64,000 nt of DNA, taken from the NCBI RefSeq assembly GCF_001021555.1, contig NZ_LDCP01000002.1, forward strand, positions 496,001 through 560,000. The letters are read 5' to 3'. Below are positions 20,312-28,861 of the stretch, one piece after another (positions within the stretch are counted from its first letter, which is position 1; each line of letters starts with the position of its first letter). The translations under genes were made by a program, and so were the position numbers. The DNA comes from Aurantiacibacter marinus (GTDB taxonomy: Bacteria; Pseudomonadota; Alphaproteobacteria; Sphingomonadales; Sphingomonadaceae). The notes below the pieces were generated by a model. The model did not search any database and was not told the DNA's origin. It saw only the letters and a list, made by a program, of their open reading frames with translations.

Positions 20312-20432
20312 TGTCGCCGCTCCTGCGTTGTGTTGTTAAGCAGGCAATACAACCGATTGCCTTCAATATTTACGTGAATCCCCCACCGGAGGAATAATGC
20401 ATTCAGCGTCTGATAAGGAGAGCCTTGGCACA

Positions 20433-22379
20433 ATGTCCAGCATGGTTCGACTTCCACTGATAATCGCCCTCGCCGCAACCACCGCTATGGTCGCCCCGAT
20501 TTCTGTTGCCGCCCAAGAGGCAAGTGCGTGGGATAATGCTCGTGCCAGCCTTGTGGCAGAGGGCCCTGGCCCGATGGCGCCGCAAATCGCGCGGTGGGAA
20601 CGATTGTGGGAAGACCGGCAGGCGCAGCTTCCGTTCACGACCTACGCCAATTTTCTGATCGCCAATCCCGGCTTCCCGGATGAGGCCACTTTGCGCGCCC
20701 GTGCAGAGCGCCGCTTGCGCGAGGAATTCACCGACCCGGCATTGCTGCTGCAGTTCTTTGAAGGGCAGGATCCGTCCACCAATTATGCGAAAGCGCATTA
20801 CGCGCTGGCGCTGATGGGACCGGACCGGGCCGCTTCGCAGCGCTGGGCGGTAGAGGCATGGCGCGGCGGCGAAATGAGCCCGACAGCTGAAGCGGCCTTG
20901 TCTGCCACCTACGGCAGCGTATTCTCTCAGGAAGATCATGATCAGCGCATGGATGCCCTTTTATGGCAGCGTGACGGCGATGCGGCAGCGCGCCAGCTTG
21001 CTTTGGTGTCGCCGGGCAAGCGCGCCGTGTTCCAGGCACGTCTTTCAATACTGCAAGGCGGTGACGGAGCGACGACTGCCGCCGGGGCCACGGCCGATCC
21101 GGGGTATCTCTTCAATCGCAGCCGCGAACTGCGGCAGGAAGGCCGCGTCGATGCGGCAGTGCGGATGATAGTGGACGGGCCGCCGTTGGCCTCTTTGCCG
21201 CTCGACCGCACGGCATGGATCACCGAGCTGCTCGCTGTCGGCCGCGCCGCAAGCCGTGCCGACACGCCCCGCGTCGCAGCCCGGGCGAACGAGGCTTTCG
21301 CGCCCGGCGAAGATATCTCGGGCATGGAATACAAGCTGCGCGATGATTACACCTCGCTGATGTGGGCTGGCGGCACCAATGCGCTCTGGCATCTGGGTGA
21401 CGGCGCAACTGCCGCGCCGCTGTTCTACCAATATGGCGCTGCCGCGCGCACCAGCCAGACCCGGTCAAAGGGCTTTTTCTGGGCGGGCGAGGCCTACCGG
21501 CAGGCAGGCATGACTGCCGAGGCCACGCGCCATTACGAGATGGCAGCGCAATATAATGACCGTTTCTACGGTCTGCTGGCGCTGGACAGGTTGGGCCGGG
21601 CGCTGCCGCAATATGCAGCCGCACCGGAAGCATCGCCAACAGATGAGGAACGTCAAGAATTCCTCTCCGCACCGATTACCGCCGCCGTTGCCGAAGTCGC
21701 GCGTGATGCGCCATGGTCAACGGGCATCCGCTTTTACCGATCCATTGCAGATCAGGCCGAAACCATTGGCGAACATCTGCTCGTGGCAGAGCTTGCCCGC
21801 GACATCGGGCGGCGGGATTTGGCGGTAAACCTTTTGGACGCGGCGGCTGCTGACGGACATGAAGGTTTTACCCGCATCGGCTATCCCGTCTTGCAGACCC
21901 CTGCTGGCAGCAACTGGACGATGGTTCACGCCCTTGCCCGCCAGGAAAGCCAATTTGCCGAAAACGCGATCAGCCATGCCGGCGCGCGCGGCATTATGCA
22001 GTTCATGCCTGCCACCGCGCAGGAAGAGGCGCGCCGGGCCGGTGTGCAATATTCGGCAAGCGCACTGATGGATGATCCGCAATATGCAATGCGGCTGGGC
22101 AGCAACCACATCGAGCGGCTGATTGCCTATTACGACGGCAGCTATCCGCTTGCGATCGCTGCCTACAACGCCGGGCCAGGCAATGTTAATCGCTGGCTGC
22201 GTGAAAATGGTGACCCGCGCCGGACAGGCGACTGGTTGCGCTGGATCGAGGAAATCAGCTTTTTCGAGACTAAGAATTATGTGCAACGCGTGATTGAAAA
22301 CGCCGTGGTCTACGAAACCCTCTATCCGGACCGGGCCAGCATGGGCCGCAGCCGCGATGTGGGCGATTTCCTGCGGTAG
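20433..22379 (+). CDS. Soluble lytic murein transglycosylase
   Basis: 648 residues from the ATG at 20433; AAGGAG at 20415-20420 supports this start, though its spacing is somewhat long. A signal peptide (LIIALAATTAMVAPISVAA) is followed by a long alpha-helical superhelix (about 30-480) and a C-terminal SLT catalytic domain. The catalytic Glu is residue 505 in ARQESQF; GARGIMQFMPATA and AYNAGPGN are the standard SLT motifs. It cleaves peptidoglycan glycan strands in the periplasm, giving 1,6-anhydro ends. It is first in a plus-strand run of five further genes. Confidence 0.93.
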   Translation: MSSMVRLPLIIALAATTAMVAPISVAAQEASAWDNARASLVAEGPGPMAPQIARWERLWEDRQAQLPFTTYANFLIANPGFPDEATLRARAERRLREEFTDPALLLQFFEGQDPSTNYAKAHYALALMGPDRAASQRWAVEAWRGGEMSPTAEAALSATYGSVFSQEDHDQRMDALLWQRDGDAAARQLALVSPGKRAVFQARLSILQGGDGATTAAGATADPGYLFNRSRELRQEGRVDAAVRMIVDGPPLASLPLDRTAWITELLAVGRAASRADTPRVAARANEAFAPGEDISGMEYKLRDDYTSLMWAGGTNALWHLGDGATAAPLFYQYGAAARTSQTRSKGFFWAGEAYRQAGMTAEATRHYEMAAQYNDRFYGLLALDRLGRALPQYAAAPEASPTDEERQEFLSAPITAAVAEVARDAPWSTGIRFYRSIADQAETIGEHLLVAELARDIGRRDLAVNLLDAAAADGHEGFTRIGYPVLQTPAGSNWTMVHALARQESQFAENAISHAGARGIMQFMPATAQEEARRAGVQYSASALMDDPQYAMRLGSNHIERLIAYYDGSYPLAIAAYNAGPGNVNRWLRENGDPRRTGDWLRWIEEISFFETKNYVQRVIENAVVYETLYPDRASMGRSRDVGDFLR

Positions 22380-22381
22380 GG

Positions 22382-23047
22382 TTGCCACGAACCAGCCTGC
22401 TAACGGCCCCCTTGCTATGGGTCCTCGCTGCGTGTGCGCCTGAGAGTGTCACTGCGCAAGCGGGCGAGGCACGCCATGTGTTCTACCTGCATGGCCGGAT
22501 CATAGAGGTTCAGGGACTTCCGGCGATAAGTGAACGCTACGGCGAGTACCGCTTCGATGCGATCCAGGACAGGTTGGCGGCTGAAGGTTTTGTGGTTCAC
22601 GCACCCGTCAGGCCGGCCAACTCCGATGTCGATGCACAGGCACGGCAATTGGTTCTGGAAATCAATGACCTGATTGATGGCGGCGTTCCTGCACAGAACA
22701 TCACGGTGATTGGGGCATCGAAAGGAGCTTACATTGCTTCGCTGGTCTCGCACCATGCTGAAAACCCGCAATTGCGGTTTGTCCTTCTGGCCGGATGTGC
22801 GCCAGCAGTCACGGACCATATGGTGCAAAATGGCATCGGGTTTTCTGGTGCGGTTCTGACCATCCGTGACAGTCTCGACACGCTGCTTGCAGGGTCATGC
22901 CAGGATGTCTTCAATGCGTCGGAAAACGCGACACAGATGCGCGAATTGGTGGTGGAGACAGGGCTAGAGCACGGCCTGATTTACGGACCACGGGACGAAT
23001 GGATCTTGCCGGCGTTAGACTGGGCGAACGCCGTTTCAGTTCGCTAA
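22382..23047 (+). CDS. Alpha/beta-hydrolase-fold lipoprotein
   Basis: 221 residues if the TTG at 22382 is used, only 2 bp after the transglycosylase stop. The N-terminus is a short lipoprotein signal with lipobox LAAC. The nucleophile-elbow-like GASKG is near residue 110, a His occurs early in YLHGR and near the end in GLEHGLIYGPRDEW, fitting a serine hydrolase (Ser, Asp, His). The substrate is unknown. The start codon is uncertain, but the signal peptide requires a start at or near this point. Confidence 0.65.
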   Translation: MPRTSLLTAPLLWVLAACAPESVTAQAGEARHVFYLHGRIIEVQGLPAISERYGEYRFDAIQDRLAAEGFVVHAPVRPANSDVDAQARQLVLEINDLIDGGVPAQNITVIGASKGAYIASLVSHHAENPQLRFVLLAGCAPAVTDHMVQNGIGFSGAVLTIRDSLDTLLAGSCQDVFNASENATQMRELVVETGLEHGLIYGPRDEWILPALDWANAVSVR

Positions 23048-23120
23048 TCTCTGCATTCTTGATCCACATCAATGCTTGCATCTCCCTTTTTGCGCAGTGT
23101 GTTTACGTTGGGAGAGACCG

Positions 23121-23909
23121 TTGGACAAAAGCGCAAACAGTACGCGAGGCCATGTGGCAGACGATCTGACGTTCGCAGATCTTCGCGCCGCATTGGCTGC
23201 CGGATGGCAGGATTATCGCAAACAGCCCTTGTTCGGCCTGTTCTTCGCAGCGATTTACGTGGTGACCGGATTGTTTATCTACGCCGCCGTTATGGGGCGC
23301 GGTGAAATCATCTGGTGGATCGCAGCGCTGGCGGGGTTTCCGCTGATAGCCCCTTTCACCGCTGTCGGCCTGTATGAAGTCAGTCGCAGGCGAGAAGCCG
23401 GTCTTCCTATGCGGTGGGGTGCAGTGCTCGGAGCGCTGAAAGGACGCGGGGATGAGCAATTGTTGTTGATGGGCGGCATATTGTTTGTTGCTTTCAGCTT
23501 CTGGGTCATCATCGCGCACGGTATCTTCGCGATCTTCATGGCTGAAGCTGGCGCAGGCGGGGAATCCATCGCGGCTCTGGCCACGCCGGTCGGTATCGCA
23601 ATGCTGACAGTCGGCAGCATTGTCGGTGCGATCATCGCCCTGTTTTTCTACGCCATCACCGTAATCAGCCTGCCGATGCTGGTGGACCGCGATGTCGATT
23701 TCATTACAGCAATTATCACAAGTGTTTCGGCATTGCGCGCCAATCGCAAGGTGTTGCTAAGCTGGGCCATCATCATCTCTGCGGCGCTTTTCCTCTCGAT
23801 GTTGCCCGCTTTTGTTGGCCTGCTGGTGACACTGCCGGTGTTGGGTCACGCGACATGGCACTTGTATCGCCGCATCGTTCCGGCGACAGGCGTTGGTGCC
23901 ACAGATTGA
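23121..23909 (+). CDS. DUF2189 integral membrane protein
   Basis: 262 residues from the TTG at 23121, preceded by GGGAGAG at 23110-23116; the longer frame from 23076 has no such site. Six membrane helices are evident, and the sequence after helix 2 (FPLIAPFTAVGLYEVSRRREAG) is the DUF2189 signature. Function is not known. It is followed 15 bp later by greB on the same strand. Confidence 0.75.
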   Translation: MDKSANSTRGHVADDLTFADLRAALAAGWQDYRKQPLFGLFFAAIYVVTGLFIYAAVMGRGEIIWWIAALAGFPLIAPFTAVGLYEVSRRREAGLPMRWGAVLGALKGRGDEQLLLMGGILFVAFSFWVIIAHGIFAIFMAEAGAGGESIAALATPVGIAMLTVGSIVGAIIALFFYAITVISLPMLVDRDVDFITAIITSVSALRANRKVLLSWAIIISAALFLSMLPAFVGLLVTLPVLGHATWHLYRRIVPATGVGATD

Positions 23910-23924
23910 ACGCCAGAGACCTTT

Positions 23925-24407
23925 GTGACTGACAGAACCAATCCCATCACTCCCGCAGGCCTGACTGCGCTCAAGGCGCGCTATGACCATCTGCTCGGTA
24001 CCGAACGGCCCGAAATCACCGAAATCGTGAGCTGGGCTGCGGGCAACGGCGACCGGTCAGAAAACGGCGATTATCTGTATGGCCGCAAGCGTATGCGGGA
24101 AATCGACCGGGAACTGGCATATCTCGCCAAGGTGATGAAATTCGCCAAGGTCGTCGATCCGTCACAGCAACCCGACAAGAGCCGCGTTTTCTTTGGCGCG
24201 ACCGTAACCATCGCAGACGAGGACGATGAAGAACGCACGCTGACCATTGTAGGTGACAAGGAACAGGATGCCAGCGCCGGCCTTGTCGGCTGGTCCAGCC
24301 CCATCGCCCGCGCCCTTCGCCGCGCGGAAATTGGCGATTTGCGCACCGTCAAATTGCCCGGCGGGACGAAGGAATGGGAAGTCATCGCGATCATATATCC
24401 TGACTGA
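23925..24407 (+). CDS. greB: Transcription elongation factor GreB
   Basis: 160 residues from a GTG start. GreB reactivates backtracked RNA polymerase by stimulating cleavage of the 3' end of the transcript. The N-terminal coiled-coil (LTALKARYDHLL... to ...REIDRELAYLAKVMKFAKVV) has the acidic tip region GNGDRSENGDYLYGRKRMRE with Asp/Glu residues that enter the secondary channel. The C-terminal FKBP-like domain starts at VFFGATVTIAD. GDYLYGRKRMREIDRE favours GreB over GreA. Confidence 0.92.
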   Translation: MTDRTNPITPAGLTALKARYDHLLGTERPEITEIVSWAAGNGDRSENGDYLYGRKRMREIDRELAYLAKVMKFAKVVDPSQQPDKSRVFFGATVTIADEDDEERTLTIVGDKEQDASAGLVGWSSPIARALRRAEIGDLRTVKLPGGTKEWEVIAIIYPD

Positions 24408-24464
24408 CCGAAAAAATTTTCGCCAATCGTGTAAGACTTCCCGTGCCGGGCCGACTACCCAATC

Positions 24465-25016
24465 ATGGCACGAGAGAATGACACATTGCACGATGCGCAT
24501 CTATCGCAGGATGAAGCTTACCGGCAGGCTGCCGCCGCTTACGGAGCAGCAATTGCCCGCTTGGCGCGTGGTTATGAAGCCGATGCCGATCTGGCCCGCG
24601 ACCTGGTGCAGGATATTCACGCCGCGCTGTGGCGCAGTTTCGCCTATTTCGAAGGGCAATGCTCGGTACGCAGCTGGGTTTACCGGATCGGCCACAATGT
24701 CGCGGTAAGCCATATACAGGCCGCTCGCCGCACAAAACCGGGCAATTACGCCGGGTTGGACGAGATCGACCATCTGGCTGCGTCCGACAATCCCGAATCC
24801 ACGGTGGGCGAAAACCAGATGGCAGACCGTCTGCTCGCCACGATCCACCGGCTGAAACCCGCCGATCGGCAGGTGATGCTGCTGTATCTTGAAGATTTGA
24901 CCGCTGCCGAAATCGGCGATGTCACCGGCCTGTCTGCCGGGGCGGTCGCCACCCGTATTCACAGGATCAAGGCGCTGCTCGCCGAGCCTTTCCAGCAAGA
25001 GGAGCCAAGACCATGA
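24465..25016 (+). CDS. ECF-type RNA polymerase sigma factor
   Basis: 183 residues with sigma region 2 (DLARDLVQDIHAALWRSFAYFEGQCSVRSWVYRIGHNVAVSHI, about 42-84) and region 4 (LKPADRQVMLLYLEDLTAAEIGDVTGLSAGAVATRIHRIK, about 127-167). There is no region 3, which defines the extracytoplasmic-function group. Its stop overlaps the next ATG (ATGA), so the following membrane protein is translationally coupled and probably its regulator. No promoter motif that it might read could be identified. Confidence 0.88.
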   Translation: MARENDTLHDAHLSQDEAYRQAAAAYGAAIARLARGYEADADLARDLVQDIHAALWRSFAYFEGQCSVRSWVYRIGHNVAVSHIQAARRTKPGNYAGLDEIDHLAASDNPESTVGENQMADRLLATIHRLKPADRQVMLLYLEDLTAAEIGDVTGLSAGAVATRIHRIKALLAEPFQQEEPRP

Positions 25017-25597
25017 CCCCCGAAGAGCACGCCCGCGCCAGCTGGCAAAACGAAGGAGAAACCATGCCCCTACCCCCAATCGAGGAATTGCGCGCCCGTG
25101 CGGACCAGTTCCGCCGAACCATCGTGCGGCGTAATTGGGGCGAATATGCTGCTGGGGCTTTTGTTATCCTGGCATTTTCGACCATGGCTGTGACCGGCCC
25201 GTTACTGGCGATGCGCATTGGCGCTGCTCTGATAGTTGGCGGAACATGTGTGGTCCTGTGGCAATTGCATCGCCGCGGCAGCCCGCTTTCTCCAATGGAG
25301 CACGGCGGCCAGCTATCTGTGCTGGAATACCAGCGGCGTGAGCTTGTCCGTCAGCGCGACGCATTGGCCAGCGTTTTCAGATGGTACCTGCTCCCGCTGA
25401 TGCCCGGCATGGCCATTATGATGCTTGCACCGTTGCTATCAACTGCTCCCGCGCAATGGGCGATGCCGCCAGCAACCGCATTGCTTGCCATGGCAAGTGT
25501 GGTCGCGGTGTTCGCGGGAATTTATGTGCTGAACAAATGGGGGGCGCGGAAATTGCAAAGTGAAATTGACGAGATCGACTTCCTTAAAGCGGGCTGA
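25013..25597 (+). CDS. Small integral membrane protein coupled to the ECF sigma factor (possible anti-sigma)
   Basis: 194 residues. A hydrophilic N-terminal ~40 residues (EEHARASWQNEGETMPLPPIEE) is followed by two membrane helices near 45-83, a basic linker with YQRRELVRQRDAL, then two more helices near 125-175 and a charged tail. It starts inside the stop codon of the sigma gene. The position is that of an anti-sigma factor, but no zinc-binding HxxxCxxC motif is present, so the role is inference. Homologues are usually annotated as hypothetical. Confidence 0.65.
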   Translation: MTPEEHARASWQNEGETMPLPPIEELRARADQFRRTIVRRNWGEYAAGAFVILAFSTMAVTGPLLAMRIGAALIVGGTCVVLWQLHRRGSPLSPMEHGGQLSVLEYQRRELVRQRDALASVFRWYLLPLMPGMAIMMLAPLLSTAPAQWAMPPATALLAMASVVAVFAGIYVLNKWGARKLQSEIDEIDFLKAG

Positions 25598-25620
25598 AAA
25601 GCCTCTCTCGGCGCAAGCAA

Positions 25621-25650
25621 AAGGGGCGCGGTTTTCAAGCCGCGCCCCTT
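25621..25650. terminator. Bidirectional Rho-independent terminator
   Basis: AAGGGGCGCGG at 25621-25631 and CCGCGCCCCTT at 25640-25650 form a perfect 11-bp stem around an 8-nt loop. It lies between two convergent genes. A-rich sequence on the left and T-rich on the right let it serve both directions. Confidence 0.85.
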
Positions 25651-25674
25651 CTAATTGTGTGTCTTCAATGAACT

Positions 25675-27471
25675 TCAGGATTCAGGCTTGGTCGCCGGAC
25701 GCGGCTTTGGCTGCGCACTATCCTTCGGCCGAGACTGCGGCTTAGCTGCCTTTGCCGGGGCCGTATCCTCTTTCGCTTCGGGCGAGAACAGGCTTGGTGT
25801 TTCCGCATCATCGGAAATCTCCGCCATCAGACCGGAATGGCCGTCCGCCGCACCCTTGACCATGTCGTTCAGCGAGGAACCGGTGAGACCGAGTTCCTTC
25901 ATCAACCCATCCAGAACCGGCGCCTGTGCGCGGTAAGCGAGGGCTGCGGAGACCGCATCGTTGGCAAGGTTACCGGAGCCGCCGCCGTTGCCGCCGCCAG
26001 TTGAACCGGCAGGGCCGCTACGCTGCGTCAGGCCGTCCACCTGAACGATCTTGATGCTGTCGATGGCCTCCATTGGCTTCGCGCTTTCGCGGATCGCTTC
26101 GGGCAGGACCTTGAGGAGCGCCAGTTTCGTCTGAAGCGAGATCTGCTCCATCGAGAGGATGTTTGCGGCCTCGTTGATGGCCTGCTGGCCAGCAGCCTCA
26201 ACTTCAAAACGGACGCGCGCAGCTTCTGCCCGCAGCTTTTCAGCTTCGGCTTCACCCTGTGCTTCAAGGCGCAAGGCTTCCGCGCGGTTGGACGCAGCAT
26301 CCTTTTCCGCTTCGGCTTCCACCTTGACACCAATGGCTTCGCGTTCCGCCTGCTTGGATGCTTCGATCAGCTCGATCTTTTTCTGGCGTTCAGCGATTTC
26401 GCTTTCACGCGCTGTTGCAACTTGCTCCTCTGCAGCCACGGCCTTGGCACGGGCCGCATCAGCTTCGGCACGGGCCTGACTTTCTTCGCGTGACTTGTTC
26501 TGAACGGCAATCTGCTGTTCCTGCCGGGCGATTTCGAGAGCGCGCACCTGGTCGATCCGCGCTTCTTCCACCAGCCGGTCAGCTTCGATCTGCTGCGAAT
26601 CCACTTGCTGCTTCGCTTCGATCCTTGCCGAATCAGCTTCGCGCTGGCGCTCGGCCTGTTCGCGGGCGATTTCGGACATTTGCGAAGCACGGCGCACTTC
26701 AACTTCGCGCTCCTGACCAAGCCGCGCATATTCATTGTCACGGCCAATCTCGAATGATTTGGTATCAGCTTCGAGGTTCTTCATTTCCATCTGCACACGG
26801 GTGTCCTGCTCGATATCGTTACGCAGCTTCTTGCGCGCTTCGATCTGCTCGGTCAGCTTGGTCAGACCTTCGGCATCGAAGGCGTTGTTGGCGTTGAAAT
26901 GTTCGATACTGGTCTGGTCAAGCCCGGTGAGCGAAACCGATTCAAGCTCAAGTCCGTTCATCGCCAGATCGCTGGAGGAAACCTGCTGCACCTTCTGCAC
27001 GAAATCGGCGCGCTGTTCGTGCAGTTCGTTCATTGTCATGCCTGCTGCAACAGAGCGCAGCGCATCGACGAACTTGCCTTCAACAAGATCTTTCAACGCC
27101 TCTGGCTGCATCGTGCGCTGGCCCAGCGTCTGCGCGGCCATGCCAATCGCTTCGGCATCGGGTTTTACGCGAACATAGAACTCGGCCTTCACGTCGATCC
27201 GCAGCCGGTCGAGCGTAATCAGCGCCTCTCCATCGCGGCGAATGACGGACAGGACCAGCGTGTTCATATTAACCGGCATCGTTTCATGGAACACCGGCAG
27301 CACCAATGCGCCGCCGTTCATGACCACTTTTTCACCGCCAAGACCGGTCCGCACGAAGGCCGTTTCCTTCGACGCACGGTGGTACAGTTTGATGAGGAAT
27401 ACGAAGATCGCGAATATCGCGGCTCCCGAGATGCCGATCCATATGATGCCGGATTCTAACAGATTATCCAT
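25675..27471 (-). CDS. yqiK: Flotillin-like SPFH-domain protein YqiK
   Basis: 598 residues. One N-terminal membrane helix (IIWIGISGAAIFAIFVFLI, about 9-27) is followed by an SPFH/band-7 domain to about residue 200. A very long charged coiled-coil (about 215-430) rich in Glu, Ala, Arg and Gln comes next, then a C-terminal Gly-rich linker and a Pro/Lys-rich tail. This is the flotillin layout: membrane-microdomain scaffold proteins that oligomerise. yqiJ lies just upstream on the same strand, the known yqiJ-yqiK pair. Confidence 0.9.
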   Translation of the reverse strand: MDNLLESGIIWIGISGAAIFAIFVFLIKLYHRASKETAFVRTGLGGEKVVMNGGALVLPVFHETMPVNMNTLVLSVIRRDGEALITLDRLRIDVKAEFYVRVKPDAEAIGMAAQTLGQRTMQPEALKDLVEGKFVDALRSVAAGMTMNELHEQRADFVQKVQQVSSSDLAMNGLELESVSLTGLDQTSIEHFNANNAFDAEGLTKLTEQIEARKKLRNDIEQDTRVQMEMKNLEADTKSFEIGRDNEYARLGQEREVEVRRASQMSEIAREQAERQREADSARIEAKQQVDSQQIEADRLVEEARIDQVRALEIARQEQQIAVQNKSREESQARAEADAARAKAVAAEEQVATARESEIAERQKKIELIEASKQAEREAIGVKVEAEAEKDAASNRAEALRLEAQGEAEAEKLRAEAARVRFEVEAAGQQAINEAANILSMEQISLQTKLALLKVLPEAIRESAKPMEAIDSIKIVQVDGLTQRSGPAGSTGGGNGGGSGNLANDAVSAALAYRAQAPVLDGLMKELGLTGSSLNDMVKGAADGHSGLMAEISDDAETPSLFSPEAKEDTAPAKAAKPQSRPKDSAQPKPRPATKPES

Positions 27472-27512
27472 TTCTTCTCCTTGCTATGAAAATTGAACTA
27501 TTGGCCGCGCGC

Positions 27513-28154
27513 TCAACCCATCGGGGCGAGTTTACGCTCGGCTAGTGGTACGCCGAAGAAGGTCTCGCCTTCTCTTCGCACCAGCAAAACCTGGTCGCCA
27601 GCAGGAATGATGCTGGAATCTTCATGCGGCTCGACCATGACGTAATGGGCGTGGCCGAACCGGTCCCGGACCTTGGCTCGGGCAGGCGAGCCTTTCGCCG
27701 CCTTGCCGGTGGTAATGGTGCCGCGTCGCCCGACGAGGCTGTCCAGCCGCACTGCGCTTGTTTCATCCTGCGGCATGAACCGGCCCAATGGCCTCACCAA
27801 ACCGGCTGTTGCCGGAATGCTTGCCCCACCCGCGATCAACGCCGCGAGCCATACGTAGAGCGGCGATCCAGTCAAATCGACGGCAAGGGCCTGCGTGCTG
27901 ATGCCGACCCCGCCAAAGACCGAAAGGAAAACGATCAGCCAGACGAACACCGGGACTTTGCCAAGACCCAGCAATGTGGCCACTGCCCCGCCAAGCCCCG
28001 CTGCCGTCGGATCGCCGATATCCGATCCGGCATCCAGATCAGCGTCACCGCCGAAATCGAAATCGCCAAGGCCTATCAGCTGCAAGAGACCAAACAAAAG
28101 CATAACCCCAAGCGCAATGGCGAAGGGCAGATTGTAATCGGCAAACAGGCTCAT
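27513..28154 (-). CDS. yqiJ: YqiJ-family (NfeD-like) membrane protein
   Basis: 213 residues. Three membrane helices (about 10-28, 65-85 and 95-118) are followed by a C-terminal OB-like domain (GRRGTITTGKAAKGSPARAKVRD). Proteins of this type pair with flotillins and probably help assemble or anchor them. It is the first gene of the operon with yqiK, with a 41-bp gap. The upstream region has a symmetric site (28243-28263). Confidence 0.85.
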   Translation of the reverse strand: MSLFADYNLPFAIALGVMLLFGLLQLIGLGDFDFGGDADLDAGSDIGDPTAAGLGGAVATLLGLGKVPVFVWLIVFLSVFGGVGISTQALAVDLTGSPLYVWLAALIAGGASIPATAGLVRPLGRFMPQDETSAVRLDSLVGRRGTITTGKAAKGSPARAKVRDRFGHAHYVMVEPHEDSSIIPAGDQVLLVRREGETFFGVPLAERKLAPMG

Positions 28155-28242
28155 CTCTCTTACCGCCTCCCGTTCATTTGCCGGGGGCGCCTTTCATCTT
28201 ACGGGTTTTCTAGGAGAACCCCCTCCGTCCTGATTCTCCTAC

Positions 28243-28263
28243 GGTAAATACACGGAATTTACC
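28243..28263. promoter_or_regulatory. Inverted repeat in the yqiJ / IalB-like divergent promoter region
   Basis: GGTAAAT-N7-ATTTACC is a perfect 7-bp inverted repeat within the 179-bp divergent region 28155-28333. It overlaps a 13-base block (28234-28246) and a 9-base block (28249-28257), both of which recur at 9185-9223. It is a candidate operator for either gene; the regulator is unknown. Confidence 0.45.
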
Positions 28264-28333
28264 AGAAAAACCGGATTTTCAGCGTACGATTTTCGGGTTT
28301 TGGCGCGCGCCGAATTTGTGCCTATATATAGGT

Positions 28334-28834
28334 ATGCTCCGTCGCTCCCTGCCCCTTCTGCTGTTGCTGGTTTCTACCCCGCTTTGGGCCAATGATCGGT
28401 CACGCGACAGCCTCGGTGTATTTGGCGATTGGGGCGCATTTCGCGATCCTGAAACGCCGCGCTGCTATGCCATTGCGGAGGCCGAGGCGAACAGTTCGCG
28501 TCGCGATTTCCAACCGTTCGCCAGCGTGGCCACTTGGCCGTCACGCAACGTCCGTGCGCAGGTCCACTTCCGGCTTGGTCGACGCTTGGCTGAAAATCCG
28601 CGCGTTCAGCTTGCTATCGGAGGGGAACGTTACACGCTGACCGCCGGTGATGGTGACGCTTGGGCCGCAGACACCCGCACCGATCGCGCCATCGTTGCGG
28701 CGATGCGGGCTGCGGGAGGTATGTCCGTCAGCGCCACCGATATGCGCGGCAATCGCTTCACCGATCGTTACAGCCTCGATGGAGCTGCCACGGCGATTGA
28801 CGCGGCCAACGTCGGCTGTGCGCAGATCCGCTAG
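28334..28834 (+). CDS. Exported IalB-like protein
   Basis: 166 residues from the ATG at 28334; an upstream GTG at 28316 is possible but extends past the signal peptide. A signal peptide (LPLLLLLVSTPLWA) is followed by FGDWGAFRDPETPRCYAIAEAE and a second Cys near the end (VGCAQIR), the pattern of invasion-associated-locus-B proteins. They are periplasmic or surface proteins of unknown biochemical role; the name gives no evidence of virulence here. The rlmN gene follows 27 bp later. Confidence 0.6.
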   Translation: MLRRSLPLLLLLVSTPLWANDRSRDSLGVFGDWGAFRDPETPRCYAIAEAEANSSRRDFQPFASVATWPSRNVRAQVHFRLGRRLAENPRVQLAIGGERYTLTAGDGDAWAADTRTDRAIVAAMRAAGGMSVSATDMRGNRFTDRYSLDGAATAIDAANVGCAQIR

Positions 28835-28861
28835 CCAAACGCTCGCTCCCGCCCTATATCG

